Assembly (NCBI GenBank): GCA_964636655.1
Contig: CAZWTK010000001.1
Coordinates: 1-64,000, forward strand
Length of the DNA stretch: 64,000 nucleotides
Origin: Fen-549 sp964636655
GTDB taxonomy: Bacteria; Actinomycetota; Thermoleophilia; Gaiellales; Gaiellaceae
Direction of reading: 5' to 3'
A program made the position numbers and the translations under genes. Below the pieces are notes generated by a model, which was not told the origin of the DNA, ran no database searches, and was given only the letters and a program-made list of their open reading frames with translations. Shown one piece after another: positions 21,327 to 32,092 of the stretch. Every line of letters begins with the position of its first letter. Position 1 is the first letter of the stretch.

Positions 21327-21752
21327 TCAAGGCTCCGAAGTGCCCTCTCGCCCGTAGAGGTCTTCCAGCCGTACAACGTCGTCGAGCTGCGGCGTTGACA
21401 CTTCGAGAACCATCGTATCTTCGATCGCGCGCAGGCGGTGCACCGTTCCCGGCTTGAGGTGGAAGGCGACGCCCGGCCCGACGACCTCGCGATTGGTCAC
21501 CGCGCTCCCGGCCAGCGCCAGCTCGACCTCGGCGCGCCCCGACTGGAAGTACCAGGTCTCGTCTTTCTGGTTGTGAAACTGCAGGCTGAGCGCGTTTCCG
21601 GCGCTGATGAAGAGGATCTTGCCCACGTACTGATCGGTCTTGGCCCAGATCTGCTCATAGCCCCACGGCTTCTCGACGCGCTCCTGCTTGAACGCGAATG
21701 CGTCGAGACCTTCGAAGTTTGGTGAGGAGAGATTTGTCATGTCAGCGCTCAC
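21327..21752 (-). CDS. Cupin protein, mannose-6-phosphate isomerase type II-like
   Basis: 141 residues forming one cupin barrel. It starts with the segment RVEKPWGYEQIWAKTD, matching the C-terminal isomerase domain of bifunctional ManC/AlgA proteins. Metal-site histidine and glutamate are in LQFHNQKDETWYFQSG, and a second motif is PGTVHRL. Start GTG 21752; ATG 21740 is an alternative. It sits between ahcY and a nucleotidyltransferase/ugd pair, which suggests sugar-phosphate metabolism. Isomerase activity is not certain, as stand-alone members can be epimerases or binding proteins. Confidence 0.8.
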   Translation of the reverse strand: MSADMTNLSSPNFEGLDAFAFKQERVEKPWGYEQIWAKTDQYVGKILFISAGNALSLQFHNQKDETWYFQSGRAEVELALAGSAVTNREVVGPGVAFHLKPGTVHRLRAIEDTMVLEVSTPQLDDVVRLEDLYGREGTSEP

Positions 21753-21860
21753 ATCCAGGTCGGCGGTTGGCGGGCGCGCCTATTTTAGGGCTTCGCAAAT
21801 AAAGGAGTGCGAGCATAGGCCGTACGCCGCCCCGTGGCGCCCGATTCTCGTCGCGAAAGC

Positions 21861-22565
21861 TCACGTGAGCCACTCGGGGTGAGTCGCCACGTACTCGTCG
21901 GCGGCCCGCAGCTGCTTGGGCGTGTTGACGGTCAGCCAGATCCCGTCGTGGCGGAAGGCATACAGGCGCCCCTCGCGCGCCAGCTCGGGGAAGGTCGTTC
22001 GCTCGTGGTCGCCGCGCTCGGGGAAGCGCTCCAGCGCCTCGTGCTCGAGCACGTACAGCCCGACATTGACCCAGTTCGGCAGGCGTGGCGACTCCTCGCT
22101 GAAGCCCGAGACGAAGCCGTCGTCGCGCAGCTCGACGAGCCCGAAGGGCGAGACGAGCTTCGTAACGGTCACGGTCGCCGCCGCTCCCGACGCGGCGTGT
22201 GCCGCGTAGAGCCGTCCCAGATCGACGTCGAGCAACTCGTCGCCGTTCATGGCGAAGATCGCGCCCTTCGCACTCAGCTCGTTGGCCGCGAAGCGGATGC
22301 CGCCGCCGCGACCGAGCGGCTCCGGCTCCTCGACGGCGACGATCTCCGGCCCCAGTCCCGCCAGCGCCGACGCGAACTCGCCTCCCTTTCCGGCCGAGCA
22401 GGCGAGAATCACGCGCTCGACTCCGGCCTCTCGCAGACGAACGATCTGATGAGCGACGAGCGGGCGTCCGCAAACCTCTACCAGCGGCTTCGGTTTTCCT
22501 TTCGCCGCTTCGCCGAGACGCTCGGCCTTGCCACCAGCGAGGATGATCGCTTCGCGAGGTGTCAC
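21861..22565 (-). CDS. Nucleotidyltransferase, sugar-1-phosphate type
   Basis: 234 residues from GTG 22565, whose codon overlaps the ugd stop (GTGA), so the two are translationally coupled; the frame is open further upstream but reads through ugd. N-terminal EAIILAGGKAERLGEAAKGKPKPLVEVCGRPL is the nucleotidyltransferase signature. MNGDELLDVD near 105-114 holds the metal aspartate. The metal/substrate end is TVNTPKQL. Likely makes or salvages an NDP-sugar for surface polysaccharide, together with Ugd. Confidence 0.85.
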   Translation of the reverse strand: MTPREAIILAGGKAERLGEAAKGKPKPLVEVCGRPLVAHQIVRLREAGVERVILACSAGKGGEFASALAGLGPEIVAVEEPEPLGRGGGIRFAANELSAKGAIFAMNGDELLDVDLGRLYAAHAASGAAATVTVTKLVSPFGLVELRDDGFVSGFSEESPRLPNWVNVGLYVLEHEALERFPERGDHERTTFPELAREGRLYAFRHDGIWLTVNTPKQLRAADEYVATHPEWLT

Positions 22566-23902
22566 TCCGCTTGTGGGTCGGGGGTCGCGGCTGCGCCGGA
22601 AACGCCGTTGCAGTGTCCCGGCCGCCCCACACAGTCGTACGCGAAACCGGCCGCTCTGACCTGATCGGGGTCGAGCAGGTTGCGACCGTCGATGATGAGA
22701 GGATTCCGCATCGCGCTGCGCACCGTCTCGGAAGCAAGCTCCCGGAGCTCCTTCCACTCGGTGACGATAACGGCGGCATCGGCGCCCGTGACGGCTTCGA
22801 GCACACTGTCACAGATGCGCGCGCCGCGCAGGTAGCTGTCGCGCTCGGCCACAGGATCCCAGGCCCTGACCTCGGCGCCCTCGGCGAGCAGGCGAGAGCC
22901 CAGCACGATCGAGGTGGCCTCGCGCATGTCGTTGGTATCGGGCTTGAAGGTGAGGCCGAGAATGGCGATCGACTTGCCCGCGAGCACGCCGAGGTGCTTT
23001 TCGAGCTTGCCGATCACGCGCCGTTTCTGCAGCTCGTTCACCTCGATCACGCTCGAGAGGAGCTGAAAGTGGTAGCCGGAGTTTCCGGCCAGCTGCTTGA
23101 GCGCGGTGACGTCCTTGGGGAAGCAGCTGCCGCCGAAACCGATTCCGGCGTGCAGGAAGTGGGGCCCGATTCTACGGTCTAGGCCCATCCCCTCGGCGAC
23201 CTGCTCGACGTCGGCGCCGGTCAGCTCGCAGACGTTGGCGATCTCGTTGATGAAACTTATCCGCGTGGCGAGGAAGGCGTTCGAGGCCAGCTTGATCATC
23301 TCGGCCGAGGGCACGTCGCAGTAGACGACCGGCGCGTCGATACCGGCGTAGAGGGCGCCCACGCGCTTCCCGTCGGCGGGATCGAAGGAGCCGACCACGA
23401 TGCGATCGGGGTGGAGGAAGTCATCGATTGCCCGGCCTTCGGCCAGAAACTCGGGGCTGGAGGCGTAACCGAGGTGACCGAGCCCACGGGCCTCGAGTGC
23501 AGAGCGCACCTTCTCGCCGGTGCCCGCCGGGACGGTGCTCTTCATGATCACTATCGCCCGCTGCTCGAGCGGCGGAAGCTCGTCTACGACCGCCCAGATC
23601 GCCGAGAGGTCGGCGTCGCCGGAGTAGGTCGGAGGCGTGCCGACGCAGATGAACAGAAAGTCCGCCTCGTCAGTCAGATCGGTGAGCTCGAGCGTGTAGC
23701 TAATGCGCTCCTTGTTGCGCTCGAGCAACTCCGCCAGGCCGGGCTCGTAGATGGGGACATTGCCGGCCTCGAGTAGCTCGATCCGCTCGGGCACGACGTC
23801 GCGGACGATCACGCGATGGCCGAGATCGGCGAAGCAGGCCCCCGTGACCAGTCCCACCCAGCCGGCGCCGATGATGCCAATGGTCTCGCCCCCGGAACTC
23901 AT
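22562..23902 (-). CDS. ugd: UDP-glucose 6-dehydrogenase / nucleotide-sugar dehydrogenase
   Basis: Oxidises UDP-glucose to UDP-glucuronate with two NAD+. 446 residues: Rossmann GxGxxG at 11-18 (IGAGWVGLVTG), ICVGTPP at 85-91, SPEFLAEG near 149-156, and the catalytic Cys260 in GFGGSCFPKD. Lys207-type and Asn residues are in MIKLASNAFLATRISFINEIAN. First gene of the pair with the nucleotidyltransferase. Fits synthesis of acidic surface glycans, in line with the LCP ligase next door. Other NDP-sugar substrates (GDP-mannose, UDP-ManNAc) cannot be excluded by eye. Confidence 0.93.
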   Translation of the reverse strand: MSSGGETIGIIGAGWVGLVTGACFADLGHRVIVRDVVPERIELLEAGNVPIYEPGLAELLERNKERISYTLELTDLTDEADFLFICVGTPPTYSGDADLSAIWAVVDELPPLEQRAIVIMKSTVPAGTGEKVRSALEARGLGHLGYASSPEFLAEGRAIDDFLHPDRIVVGSFDPADGKRVGALYAGIDAPVVYCDVPSAEMIKLASNAFLATRISFINEIANVCELTGADVEQVAEGMGLDRRIGPHFLHAGIGFGGSCFPKDVTALKQLAGNSGYHFQLLSSVIEVNELQKRRVIGKLEKHLGVLAGKSIAILGLTFKPDTNDMREATSIVLGSRLLAEGAEVRAWDPVAERDSYLRGARICDSVLEAVTGADAAVIVTEWKELRELASETVRSAMRNPLIIDGRNLLDPDQVRAAGFAYDCVGRPGHCNGVSGAAATPDPQAE

Positions 23903-24230
23903 GCGCGGCCAAGCTTACTCAAGCGCGGACGCCGCTCGCACGGCAAAACTGTTCAGAGAGCCCGAATCGAATGACCTATCCGCGGCGCGGGAGCGTCTCC
24001 AACGATCAGAGTTCCGGCACCAGGCTGGTCCACCCCGCGAGGCGTTGGCTCGGAGTACGGGCGCCTTTGCCCACCCACCACCCCCCACCCTCCCACGGGG
24101 CGGGGAACGGTATCGAGAAAACACTCACCGGAATGCGCCACCTTTGCGCCGGATTTTCACCTCGGCGCCGATCTCGAGTAGTCGGTCGAGCGCGCTCAGA
24201 CGCTCCCGGCGCCGGCGCGAACCCGGACGG
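23903..24230. other. Intergenic region, 328 bp
   Basis: Between ugd and the LCP gene, both on the minus strand, so it should hold the ugd promoter and perhaps the LCP terminator. A C-rich run lies at 24068-24105. No gene with a ribosome site, no tRNA and no strong palindrome was seen. Confidence 0.6.
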
Positions 24231-26177
24231 CTACTTGTGTACCCGACCGCGGGCCGGCCGCAGGCCCTTGGCGATGGCGATCATCGTCTCGTTCGAAAGC
24301 ATGTTGTCGAGGGTGTTGGTCACCCAGTAGCTGGCTCCGTTCGCGCGCAGGACGACCATGTGCAGGTGGCCGCTGTCGTAGTAGAAGTCGAACGTACGCC
24401 TACCGATGCGGCGCGTGAAGTGCGTCTCGGCCAGAATCGGCGCGTCGGCGAAGTCGGTCTCCTCGATCGACCAGTAGCCGGTGAGGTAGCCCGGTAGCTT
24501 GAAGGTCAGGCGAAGCGCCCTCTGCTTGCTGGTGATGCGATAGACGCGCGGCGGCGTGTCGGAGGGTATATAGGAGGAGCTCGCCAGGGTCGAGGGGACT
24601 TCGAGCCGGAAGTGGAAGCGCGGCTGCAGGCCGCGCAGAGTGGCCGAGGTCAAGCCGGGGTTGGTCGTGATCCTGGGTGCCTGTGCCGCCGGGACTTCGA
24701 TCTTCGGCGGAATCTCGGGCAGCGCGCCGTCGAAGGTCTGGCCGAGTGCCGCGACCACCATGGCGCCGTTGGCCATCGACGCGACGCTGGGCACCATCTT
24801 CTGCACGCTGCCGGCGTCGAACATCGTCAGCAGCTTCTTTGCCGCCAGCTCCGACTTGGCCTGGGCCGGGTCGTAGTAGACGATCGTGTGCCAGAGCCTC
24901 TTGCCGGGATAGTTGGCCACCACGCCGCCCGTGGGCTCGACGACCTTGTAGCCGCGCAGGGCGAGGCCGCTCGAGGTGTCGGTCGCAAGCCCTTCGGTGT
25001 TGCCCGCGTTCAGTACGAGCACGGTCGTCTTCTCGGGCGCGGGCGCCGCGTCCGCCTGCGACTTGGCGTGACCCACCTTGTTTTGAGTGGCAGCACGCGA
25101 ATCGGCGGTCAGGTCCGGATTTATGAACTGATCGACCGCGCTCGCGATGGCGCTCTGTGAGGTGATCAGATCGGAGCTGCCGTCGGACGCGTTGACGACG
25201 TTGTCGAGCTTGACCTGAACCACGCTTCCACCCGACAGGCCGTGGATGAGTTGCGCGTAGCCGATCAGCGTCTTGACCGAGATCGAGCCGCCGCGCTCGA
25301 CGTTGTCCGAGATGGTGTTGACGATGCTCAGATAGTCGGTGAGCGACTGCTTGGAAAACTGCTGTCGAAGCGAGCGGACGAACGCCTGCTGGCGGATGAT
25401 GCGGAAGAGATCGGAGTCGCCGTGACGGTAACGGGCGTAGTCGAGCGCCTGCCCGCCGCGCAGGCGCTGGTAGCCGGGCTGAAGGTCGATCGAGGAGTAG
25501 CCGGCGCCCGGCGGCACGTAGTAACGGCGGTCGACGTCGATCCAGACGCCGCCCATCTTGTTGACGATGTCCTTGAAGCCGCGGAAGTTTACGGACACGT
25601 CGTAGTTGATGGGCAGACCGGTCAGCGCCTTCACGGTCAGGAGCGTGCCCTTGAGCCCGCAGCGGGCGTAGGCCGAGTTGATCTTGCCCGTGGCGAAGGG
25701 GGTGCCGGGGTCGCAGTAGAGCGGCACCTTCAGATCGCGCGGAAAGGAGAGCAACGAGATGCTCCGCGAATCCTCGCGCGGGTCGAGCCGGACGAGCATC
25801 ACCGTGTCGGAGCGACCTGGATCTCCCGCCAGCCCTCTTCGCTTGTCGTACCCCACCACGAGCGCAAGTACCGGCTGGTTCGGAGCCGTTACCACGAGGT
25901 GCTCCTCGCTCTTGACCACGTCCGGCGTGGTGGCCGCCGTCTGGCTGAGCTCCTGGTTCGCCCAGAGGTAGAGACCGCCGGCGGCGCCGCCGGCCACAAC
26001 CGCAGCAAAAAGCGCGAGGTTGAGCAGGAAGCGCCCGATACCACGCAGGACGCGCCCGCTTGCGGGCGGCTGCTGGTAGCGGCTGATCTTGCTACGCGCC
26101 GCAAGAGCCGAAGCGGCACGGCCGTTGCCGGTGACCTGCTCCCAGCGCCCGATCCTTCTCTTTAGCGTCGTCCGCAT
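24231..26177 (-). CDS. LytR-CpsA-Psr (LCP) family glycopolymer ligase with LytR_C domain
   Basis: Membrane-anchored phosphotransferase that attaches lipid-linked glycopolymers to peptidoglycan. 648 residues: cytoplasmic N-terminus (1-45), one helix (about 46-73), LCP domain (about 100-285) with catalytic-site Asp124/Arg147 (GRSDT, SFPRD) and Arg pair in YARYRHGDSD, then LytR_C domain (about 383-455; VLVLNAGNTEGLA). About 190 further residues form an uncommon C-terminal extension of beta type. The start ATG 26177 keeps the basic N-terminus. Fits with wecA, ugd and nucleotidyltransferases of the window. Confidence 0.9.
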   Translation of the reverse strand: MRTTLKRRIGRWEQVTGNGRAASALAARSKISRYQQPPASGRVLRGIGRFLLNLALFAAVVAGGAAGGLYLWANQELSQTAATTPDVVKSEEHLVVTAPNQPVLALVVGYDKRRGLAGDPGRSDTVMLVRLDPREDSRSISLLSFPRDLKVPLYCDPGTPFATGKINSAYARCGLKGTLLTVKALTGLPINYDVSVNFRGFKDIVNKMGGVWIDVDRRYYVPPGAGYSSIDLQPGYQRLRGGQALDYARYRHGDSDLFRIIRQQAFVRSLRQQFSKQSLTDYLSIVNTISDNVERGGSISVKTLIGYAQLIHGLSGGSVVQVKLDNVVNASDGSSDLITSQSAIASAVDQFINPDLTADSRAATQNKVGHAKSQADAAPAPEKTTVLVLNAGNTEGLATDTSSGLALRGYKVVEPTGGVVANYPGKRLWHTIVYYDPAQAKSELAAKKLLTMFDAGSVQKMVPSVASMANGAMVVAALGQTFDGALPEIPPKIEVPAAQAPRITTNPGLTSATLRGLQPRFHFRLEVPSTLASSSYIPSDTPPRVYRITSKQRALRLTFKLPGYLTGYWSIEETDFADAPILAETHFTRRIGRRTFDFYYDSGHLHMVVLRANGASYWVTNTLDNMLSNETMIAIAKGLRPARGRVHK

Positions 26178-26268
26178 GCGAATAAAGCGAGGCGCGCATC
26201 CGCGCGTTCGAGGACGTCAGCATAGCTGCCTTTACGGCCGATCCAACGAAGCAGCCGGGTCACCGTCG

Positions 26269-26688
26269 TTAGCGACCTCCGGCGGCCAGCTGGTTCTCGG
26301 CGTGCTTGATCTTCTGCTCGATTCGCCAGCGATCGCCCTCGACCTCGCCGCTTTCCAGGCGTGCGAGCTCGGCTCTTGCCTCCTCGAGCTGATTGGTCGC
26401 GCGAGTGGAATCGATCTCGCGCACGTCGACCGCGTCGTCGACGAGAACGAGCGCGCGGCTCGCGTGGACCTCGAAAAAGCCGGGCCCGGTGGCCAGCTCG
26501 ATCTTCTCGCCGTTGGAAACGTGAATGCGCGTCAAGCCCGACTCGAGCAGCGCCTCGAGCCCCACGTGCCGGGCCAGCACCCCTATCTCGCCCGCCTCGC
26601 CCGGGACCACGAGCAGCTCGGCCTCGCCGTCGAAGACGGCCCGCTCGGGCGTGACCACCGAGACGCTGAATGGGGTCCGCTCGGCCAT
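26269..26688 (-). CDS. atpC: ATP synthase epsilon subunit
   Basis: Central-stalk subunit that regulates F1 rotation. 139 residues: N-terminal beta-sandwich (FSVSVVTPERAVFDGEAELLVVPGEAGEIGVLARH) and C-terminal helical hairpin from about residue 90. Last gene of the atp operon, four bases after atpD. Confidence 0.95.
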   Translation of the reverse strand: MAERTPFSVSVVTPERAVFDGEAELLVVPGEAGEIGVLARHVGLEALLESGLTRIHVSNGEKIELATGPGFFEVHASRALVLVDDAVDVREIDSTRATNQLEEARAELARLESGEVEGDRWRIEQKIKHAENQLAAGGR

Positions 26689-26692
26689 CCGC

Positions 26693-28150
26693 CTAGGCCG
26701 TTGCGGCGGCCGGCGCGTGCTTGCGCTCGACCTGCGCCTTCTCGAACACCTGCTCGATCGTGCCGGCGAGCATGAATGCCTGCTCGGGTAGCCCGTCGCA
26801 CTCGCCGTCGATGATGGCGCGGAAGCCGGCGATGGTGTCGGCGACCTTGACGTACTCGCCGGGGATGCCGGTGAAGACCTCGGCGACGAAGTTCGGCTGC
26901 GAGAGGAAACGCTCGATTCGGCGGGCGCGCTGCACGATCAGGCGATCCTCATCGGAGAGCTCGTCGATGCCGAGGATGGCGATGATGTCCTGCAGGTCCT
27001 TGTAGCGCTGGAGGATCCGCTGCACCTCGGTCGCCGTGCGGTAGTGCTCGTCGGAGACGACGCCCGGCTGCAGCGCGCGGGAGGTCGAGTCGAGCGGATC
27101 GACCGCGGGGTAGATGCCCTTCTCGGCGATCGAGCGGGCCAGCACGGTGGTTGCGTCGAGGTGGGCGAAGGTGTTGGCCGGCGCCGGGTCGGTGAGGTCG
27201 TCGGCGGGCACGTAGATCGCCTGCACCGAGGTGATCGAGCCGGTGCGGGTGGAGGTGATGCGCTCCTGCAGCTGGCCCATCTCGGTGGCCAGCGTCGGCT
27301 GGTAGCCGACGGCGCTCGGCATCCGCCCGAGCAGCGCCGAGACCTCGGAGCCGGCCTGGACGAAGCGGAAGATGTTGTCGATGAACAACAGCACGTCCTG
27401 GCCCTGCTCGCGGAAGTACTCCGAAACCGTGAGCGCGGAGAGGGCGACGCGCAGGCGCGCGCCGGGCGGCTCGTTCATCTGCCCGTAGACGAGCGCGACC
27501 TTGTCGATCACCTTCGACTCGTTCATCTCGAGCCAGAGGTCGTTGCCCTCGCGTGTGCGCTCGCCGACGCCCGCGAAGACCGAGACGCCGCCGTGCTGCT
27601 TGGCGATGTTGTGAATCAGCTCCTCGATCAGTACGGTCTTGCCGACACCGGCGCCGCCGAAGAAGCCGATCTTGCCGCCTTTGATGTAGGGCGTGAGCAG
27701 GTCGATGACCTTGATCCCGGTCTCGAATATCTCCAGCTTCGGCGAGAGATCGCGGAAGGAGGGCGGATCACGGTGAATCGGCCAGCGCTCCATATCGGCC
27801 CGCGGCGCCTCGCGCCCGTCGATCGCCTGCCCGAGCACGTTCCAGAGCCGGCCCAGCGTCTCCTGTCCCACGGGAACCGTGATCGAGCTGCCGGTGTCGA
27901 GCGCGACCGCGCCGCGCGCGAGCCCGTCGGTCGATTCCATCGCCACGGCTCGCACTCGGTCGTCACCCAGGTGCTGCTGCACCTCGGCGGTAAGCGTCCT
28001 GGTCTCTTCGCTCTCGTCGAGCGGCGCGATCTCGATCTCGAGCGCGTTGTAGATCGCCGGTAGCTGATCGCCGAAGGCCACGTCGATCACGACGCCCTTG
28101 ACCTCGATCACTCTGCCGGTGTTGGGCGCGTCTTTCTTTGGCTCGGTCAT
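26693..28150 (-). CDS. atpD: ATP synthase beta subunit
   Basis: Catalytic subunit of F1. 485 residues from ATG 28150, which has TAGGAGAG just upstream; the frame opens seven codons earlier without such a site. P-loop GGAGVGKT at 165-172, catalytic Glu in GERTREGNDL, Walker B LLFIDNIFRF, and the DELSDED region near the C-terminus. It is separated from atpG by a zinc-finger gene and about 300 bases of non-coding DNA, which is unusual in an atp operon. Confidence 0.97.
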   Translation of the reverse strand: MTEPKKDAPNTGRVIEVKGVVIDVAFGDQLPAIYNALEIEIAPLDESEETRTLTAEVQQHLGDDRVRAVAMESTDGLARGAVALDTGSSITVPVGQETLGRLWNVLGQAIDGREAPRADMERWPIHRDPPSFRDLSPKLEIFETGIKVIDLLTPYIKGGKIGFFGGAGVGKTVLIEELIHNIAKQHGGVSVFAGVGERTREGNDLWLEMNESKVIDKVALVYGQMNEPPGARLRVALSALTVSEYFREQGQDVLLFIDNIFRFVQAGSEVSALLGRMPSAVGYQPTLATEMGQLQERITSTRTGSITSVQAIYVPADDLTDPAPANTFAHLDATTVLARSIAEKGIYPAVDPLDSTSRALQPGVVSDEHYRTATEVQRILQRYKDLQDIIAILGIDELSDEDRLIVQRARRIERFLSQPNFVAEVFTGIPGEYVKVADTIAGFRAIIDGECDGLPEQAFMLAGTIEQVFEKAQVERKHAPAAATA

Positions 28151-28296
28151 CTCTCTCCTACGACGAGGCAAACTCGGTCTGACGTGTGGGCAGCGCCCTT
28201 TCGGGCACCGCGCGCCAGTCTAGCCCACGCGTTTGTCCGGCGAACGGTCGGACTGTAAAGGCGCGCTCGCGCATCGAGGCCGGCCCACCGCGAGCG

Positions 28297-28737
28297 CTAG
28301 GGCAGCCAGACCACGACGGCGACCGCACGCTGGTGCGGCTGCGGCGGCAGCGAGTGGGTAACCGGCGAAAGCCTCACCGCGTTCGACACCGGCACGACGG
28401 GGCTGATGCCGCCGGAGCCCACATTCACCGATCCCTGGAGTGCCACCAGCCCGAGTGAGGCGACGATCATCGCCGCCGCGGCGGGGAAGCCGGTACGAGA
28501 GACCCTGCGCCGCCAGGGCAGGTGCGGTAGCGCAGCGACCGAGGGAGTCTCGAGCGGAAGACCTCTGAGCGTGCGAGCGATCGCCTCGAGGCCGGCGCCT
28601 CGACGCCTGCAATCGGGACAGTCGTGGATGTGACGCTCCAGCTTGTGGCGCTCCAGAGGGCTCAGCTCCTCGTCGAGCGAAAGCGAGAGTAACGCCAGCG
28701 CATCGGCGCAGGCGTGCTTTCCATTGATCGGACTCAC
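28297..28737 (-). CDS. Zinc-finger (zf-HC2-like) membrane anti-sigma-type protein
   Basis: 146 residues. The N-terminal domain has C-A-D-A...SLSLDEELSPLERHKLERH and H-x3-C-x2-C (HIHDCPDC) near 32-39, the zinc-associated anti-sigma fold. One hydrophobic helix lies near 86-108, followed by a short outer tail rich in V, S and P. Starts at GTG 28737. No sigma-factor gene is adjacent. It sits inside the ATP synthase cluster between atpG and atpD on the same strand. Either it is an insertion into the operon or it links ATP synthase output to an ECF sigma factor encoded elsewhere. Confidence 0.75.
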   Translation of the reverse strand: MSPINGKHACADALALLSLSLDEELSPLERHKLERHIHDCPDCRRRGAGLEAIARTLRGLPLETPSVAALPHLPWRRRVSRTGFPAAAAMIVASLGLVALQGSVNVGSGGISPVVPVSNAVRLSPVTHSLPPQPHQRAVAVVVWLP

Positions 28738-29050
28738 GTCGAATAGGACGGCCGCCTCACCCGATTGTTAGAGAAAGGTAAGAACGCGTCTCGGCGCCGT
28801 GGCGAGCGACGCAATCGATTCGATAGTCCGCGAAAGGTCGGGACGGTCCAAAGCGGACACGCCCAACTTGTAAATGCCCGCTCGATGCCGCATTTCCGCC
28901 CGCCCGGCCGTGTCCCCGTGCCTGGCACCGGGCCATGTCCGCCGCAGCCGACATGCGTGGCTGCGGCTCACTCGCGACGAACAAACGCCGGAGGCGCGGT
29001 TTTTCGCCCACTTGGTTCACCGGCGAAAATCCGCAGGACTTTCGCCGGCA
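28738..29050. other. Intergenic region with a GTGCC-GGCAC palindrome, 313 bp
   Basis: Lies between the zinc-finger gene and atpG. The element at 28911-28973 resembles those at 40775-41060 (see repeat entry). No gene was seen. Short runs such as TTGTTAGAGAAAGG near 28764-28778 could be part of a promoter for the zinc-finger gene and atpD. Confidence 0.6.
28911..28973. repeat. Intergenic palindromic repeat, copy 1
   Basis: Contains TGTCCCCGTGCCTGGCAC followed within 30 bases by CCGCAGCCGACATGCGTGGCTGCGG, then CTCAC. Both parts recur at 40964-41059, so this is a dispersed palindromic element. Confidence 0.6.
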
Positions 29051-29935
29051 CTAAAGGGCGTCCGCCCCGGCCACGACCTCGAGAATCTCTTGCGTGATCG
29101 CCGCCTGACGGGCACGGTTCATGATCAGCGTGAGCAGATCGATCAGCTCCTCGGCGTTCGTGCTGGCGTTACGCATGGCGCTCATGCGCGCACCGTGCTC
29201 CGAGGCCGCCGACTCGAGCAGCGCCCGGAAGATCTCGGTCTCCAGATACGCCGGTATGAGCCGCTCTAGGATGAGCTCCGGATCGGGCTCGTAAAGCATC
29301 TCGCCGTGCGTGGACTCCGCCAGCGAGCCCTCGTCGAAGCTCTCCAGGACCTGCTTGGGCAGCGGCAAGATCGCCTGCTCGACGACTGTCTGCACCATCG
29401 CGGTGCCGAAACGGTTATAGACGAGCAGCACGGAGTCGGCGGCGCCGCTCGTGTACAGCTCCGCCAGATGGTGAGCCACCGCCTGGGCCTCGGCGAACTC
29501 CGGCCGGTCGCTGAAGCCCGTCCAGGCCGTCTCGATCTCGCGCCTGCGAAAGCGAAGCGAGGAGCGGCCGCGCTTGCCCGCTACCAGCCACTTGACCTCG
29601 ATACCCTGAGCCTGGAGGTCGTGCTCGAGGGCGAACGACCGGCGCAGCACCTGGGCGTTGAAGGCGCCGGCCAGCCCGCGGTCTCCGGTCAGGGGTAGTA
29701 GCGCGATCGTGTGCGTCTCGCGCTCTTCGAGCAGGGGCAGCCCGTGCATCGTTCCAAGCATCTGAGCCGTGCTGGTGATCAGCTCGAGCATCCGGTCGGC
29801 ATAGGGGCGCATGGCCATGATCCGCTGCTGCGAGCGCCTGAGCTTGGCGGCCGAGATGAGCTCCATCGCCTTGGTGATCTTGTGAGTCGAGGAAACGGAG
29901 CGGATTCGCCGCTTGATGTCCTGTTGTGAGGCCAT
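29051..29935 (-). CDS. atpG: ATP synthase gamma subunit
   Basis: Rotor shaft of F1. 294 residues with the conserved N-terminal helix (IKRRIRSVSSTHKITKAMELISAAKL) and C-terminal helix ENSxNA-type segment (SAMRNASTNAEELID...NRARQAAITQEI). It follows atpA by 18 bases. Confidence 0.96.
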   Translation of the reverse strand: MASQQDIKRRIRSVSSTHKITKAMELISAAKLRRSQQRIMAMRPYADRMLELITSTAQMLGTMHGLPLLEERETHTIALLPLTGDRGLAGAFNAQVLRRSFALEHDLQAQGIEVKWLVAGKRGRSSLRFRRREIETAWTGFSDRPEFAEAQAVAHHLAELYTSGAADSVLLVYNRFGTAMVQTVVEQAILPLPKQVLESFDEGSLAESTHGEMLYEPDPELILERLIPAYLETEIFRALLESAASEHGARMSAMRNASTNAEELIDLLTLIMNRARQAAITQEILEVVAGADAL

Positions 29936-29953
29936 GAGTCGGAGCCCGCGAGG

Positions 29954-31483
<1,530 letters not shown>

Positions 31484-31491
31484 GGCTCTCC

Positions 31492-32028
31492 TCAGCTCCT
31501 TGTCTCGACAAGCTCTTTACGAAGGTTTTCTATGCGCCCGCGGATGCTGGTGTCCAAACGCAGCGATCCCGCCTGAACGACCAGACCGCCGATCAGCGAC
31601 GGGTCGACGCGGTGCCGGGCCTCGACCGGCCGCCCGGTTGCCGCCTCGATCTTGGCGACAAGCGAGCTCGCCTCCTCACCCGACAGCTCCTGAGCCGTGG
31701 TCACGACCACACGCAGGCGCTTCTCACCCGCGGCCACCAAAGCCTCGAACTCGTGCGCGATCTCTTCGAGCACGGAGACTCGCTCTTTCTCGGCCAGCAG
31801 GCGCAGGAAGTTGCGCACGAGCGGTTCCGAGCCGGCCAGCAGATCGCTTAGCAGCGCGCCCTTGCTGACCGAGTCGAGCATCGGGTTGGCGAGCAGCGCG
31901 GCCAGCTCGGGCACCGCGTGCTCGGCCTCGACGAAGTCGGCCAGGCCGCTTCGAACCTCGGCCATGCGCCCCTTGTCGAGAGCGGCCTCGTAGAGCGCCT
32001 GCGCGTACTTTCGCTCGACCAGCCCCAC
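31492..32028 (-). CDS. atpH: ATP synthase delta subunit
   Basis: Peripheral-stalk subunit linking b to F1. GTG 32028 gives 178 residues, the normal length, beginning MGLVERKYAQALYEAA; the frame is open to 32148 inside atpF without family similarity. C-terminal part has the OSCP-like segment VDPSLIGGLVVQAGSLRLDTS. It follows atpF by 64 bases. Confidence 0.93.
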   Translation of the reverse strand: MGLVERKYAQALYEAALDKGRMAEVRSGLADFVEAEHAVPELAALLANPMLDSVSKGALLSDLLAGSEPLVRNFLRLLAEKERVSVLEEIAHEFEALVAAGEKRLRVVVTTAQELSGEEASSLVAKIEAATGRPVEARHRVDPSLIGGLVVQAGSLRLDTSIRGRIENLRKELVETRS

Positions 32029-32092
32029 TAGTGGGCTCCATCGCGAGCGCCGTATCGCGCTGCCAGATCGAGAGTTTCCGCCGTGGCGATCA

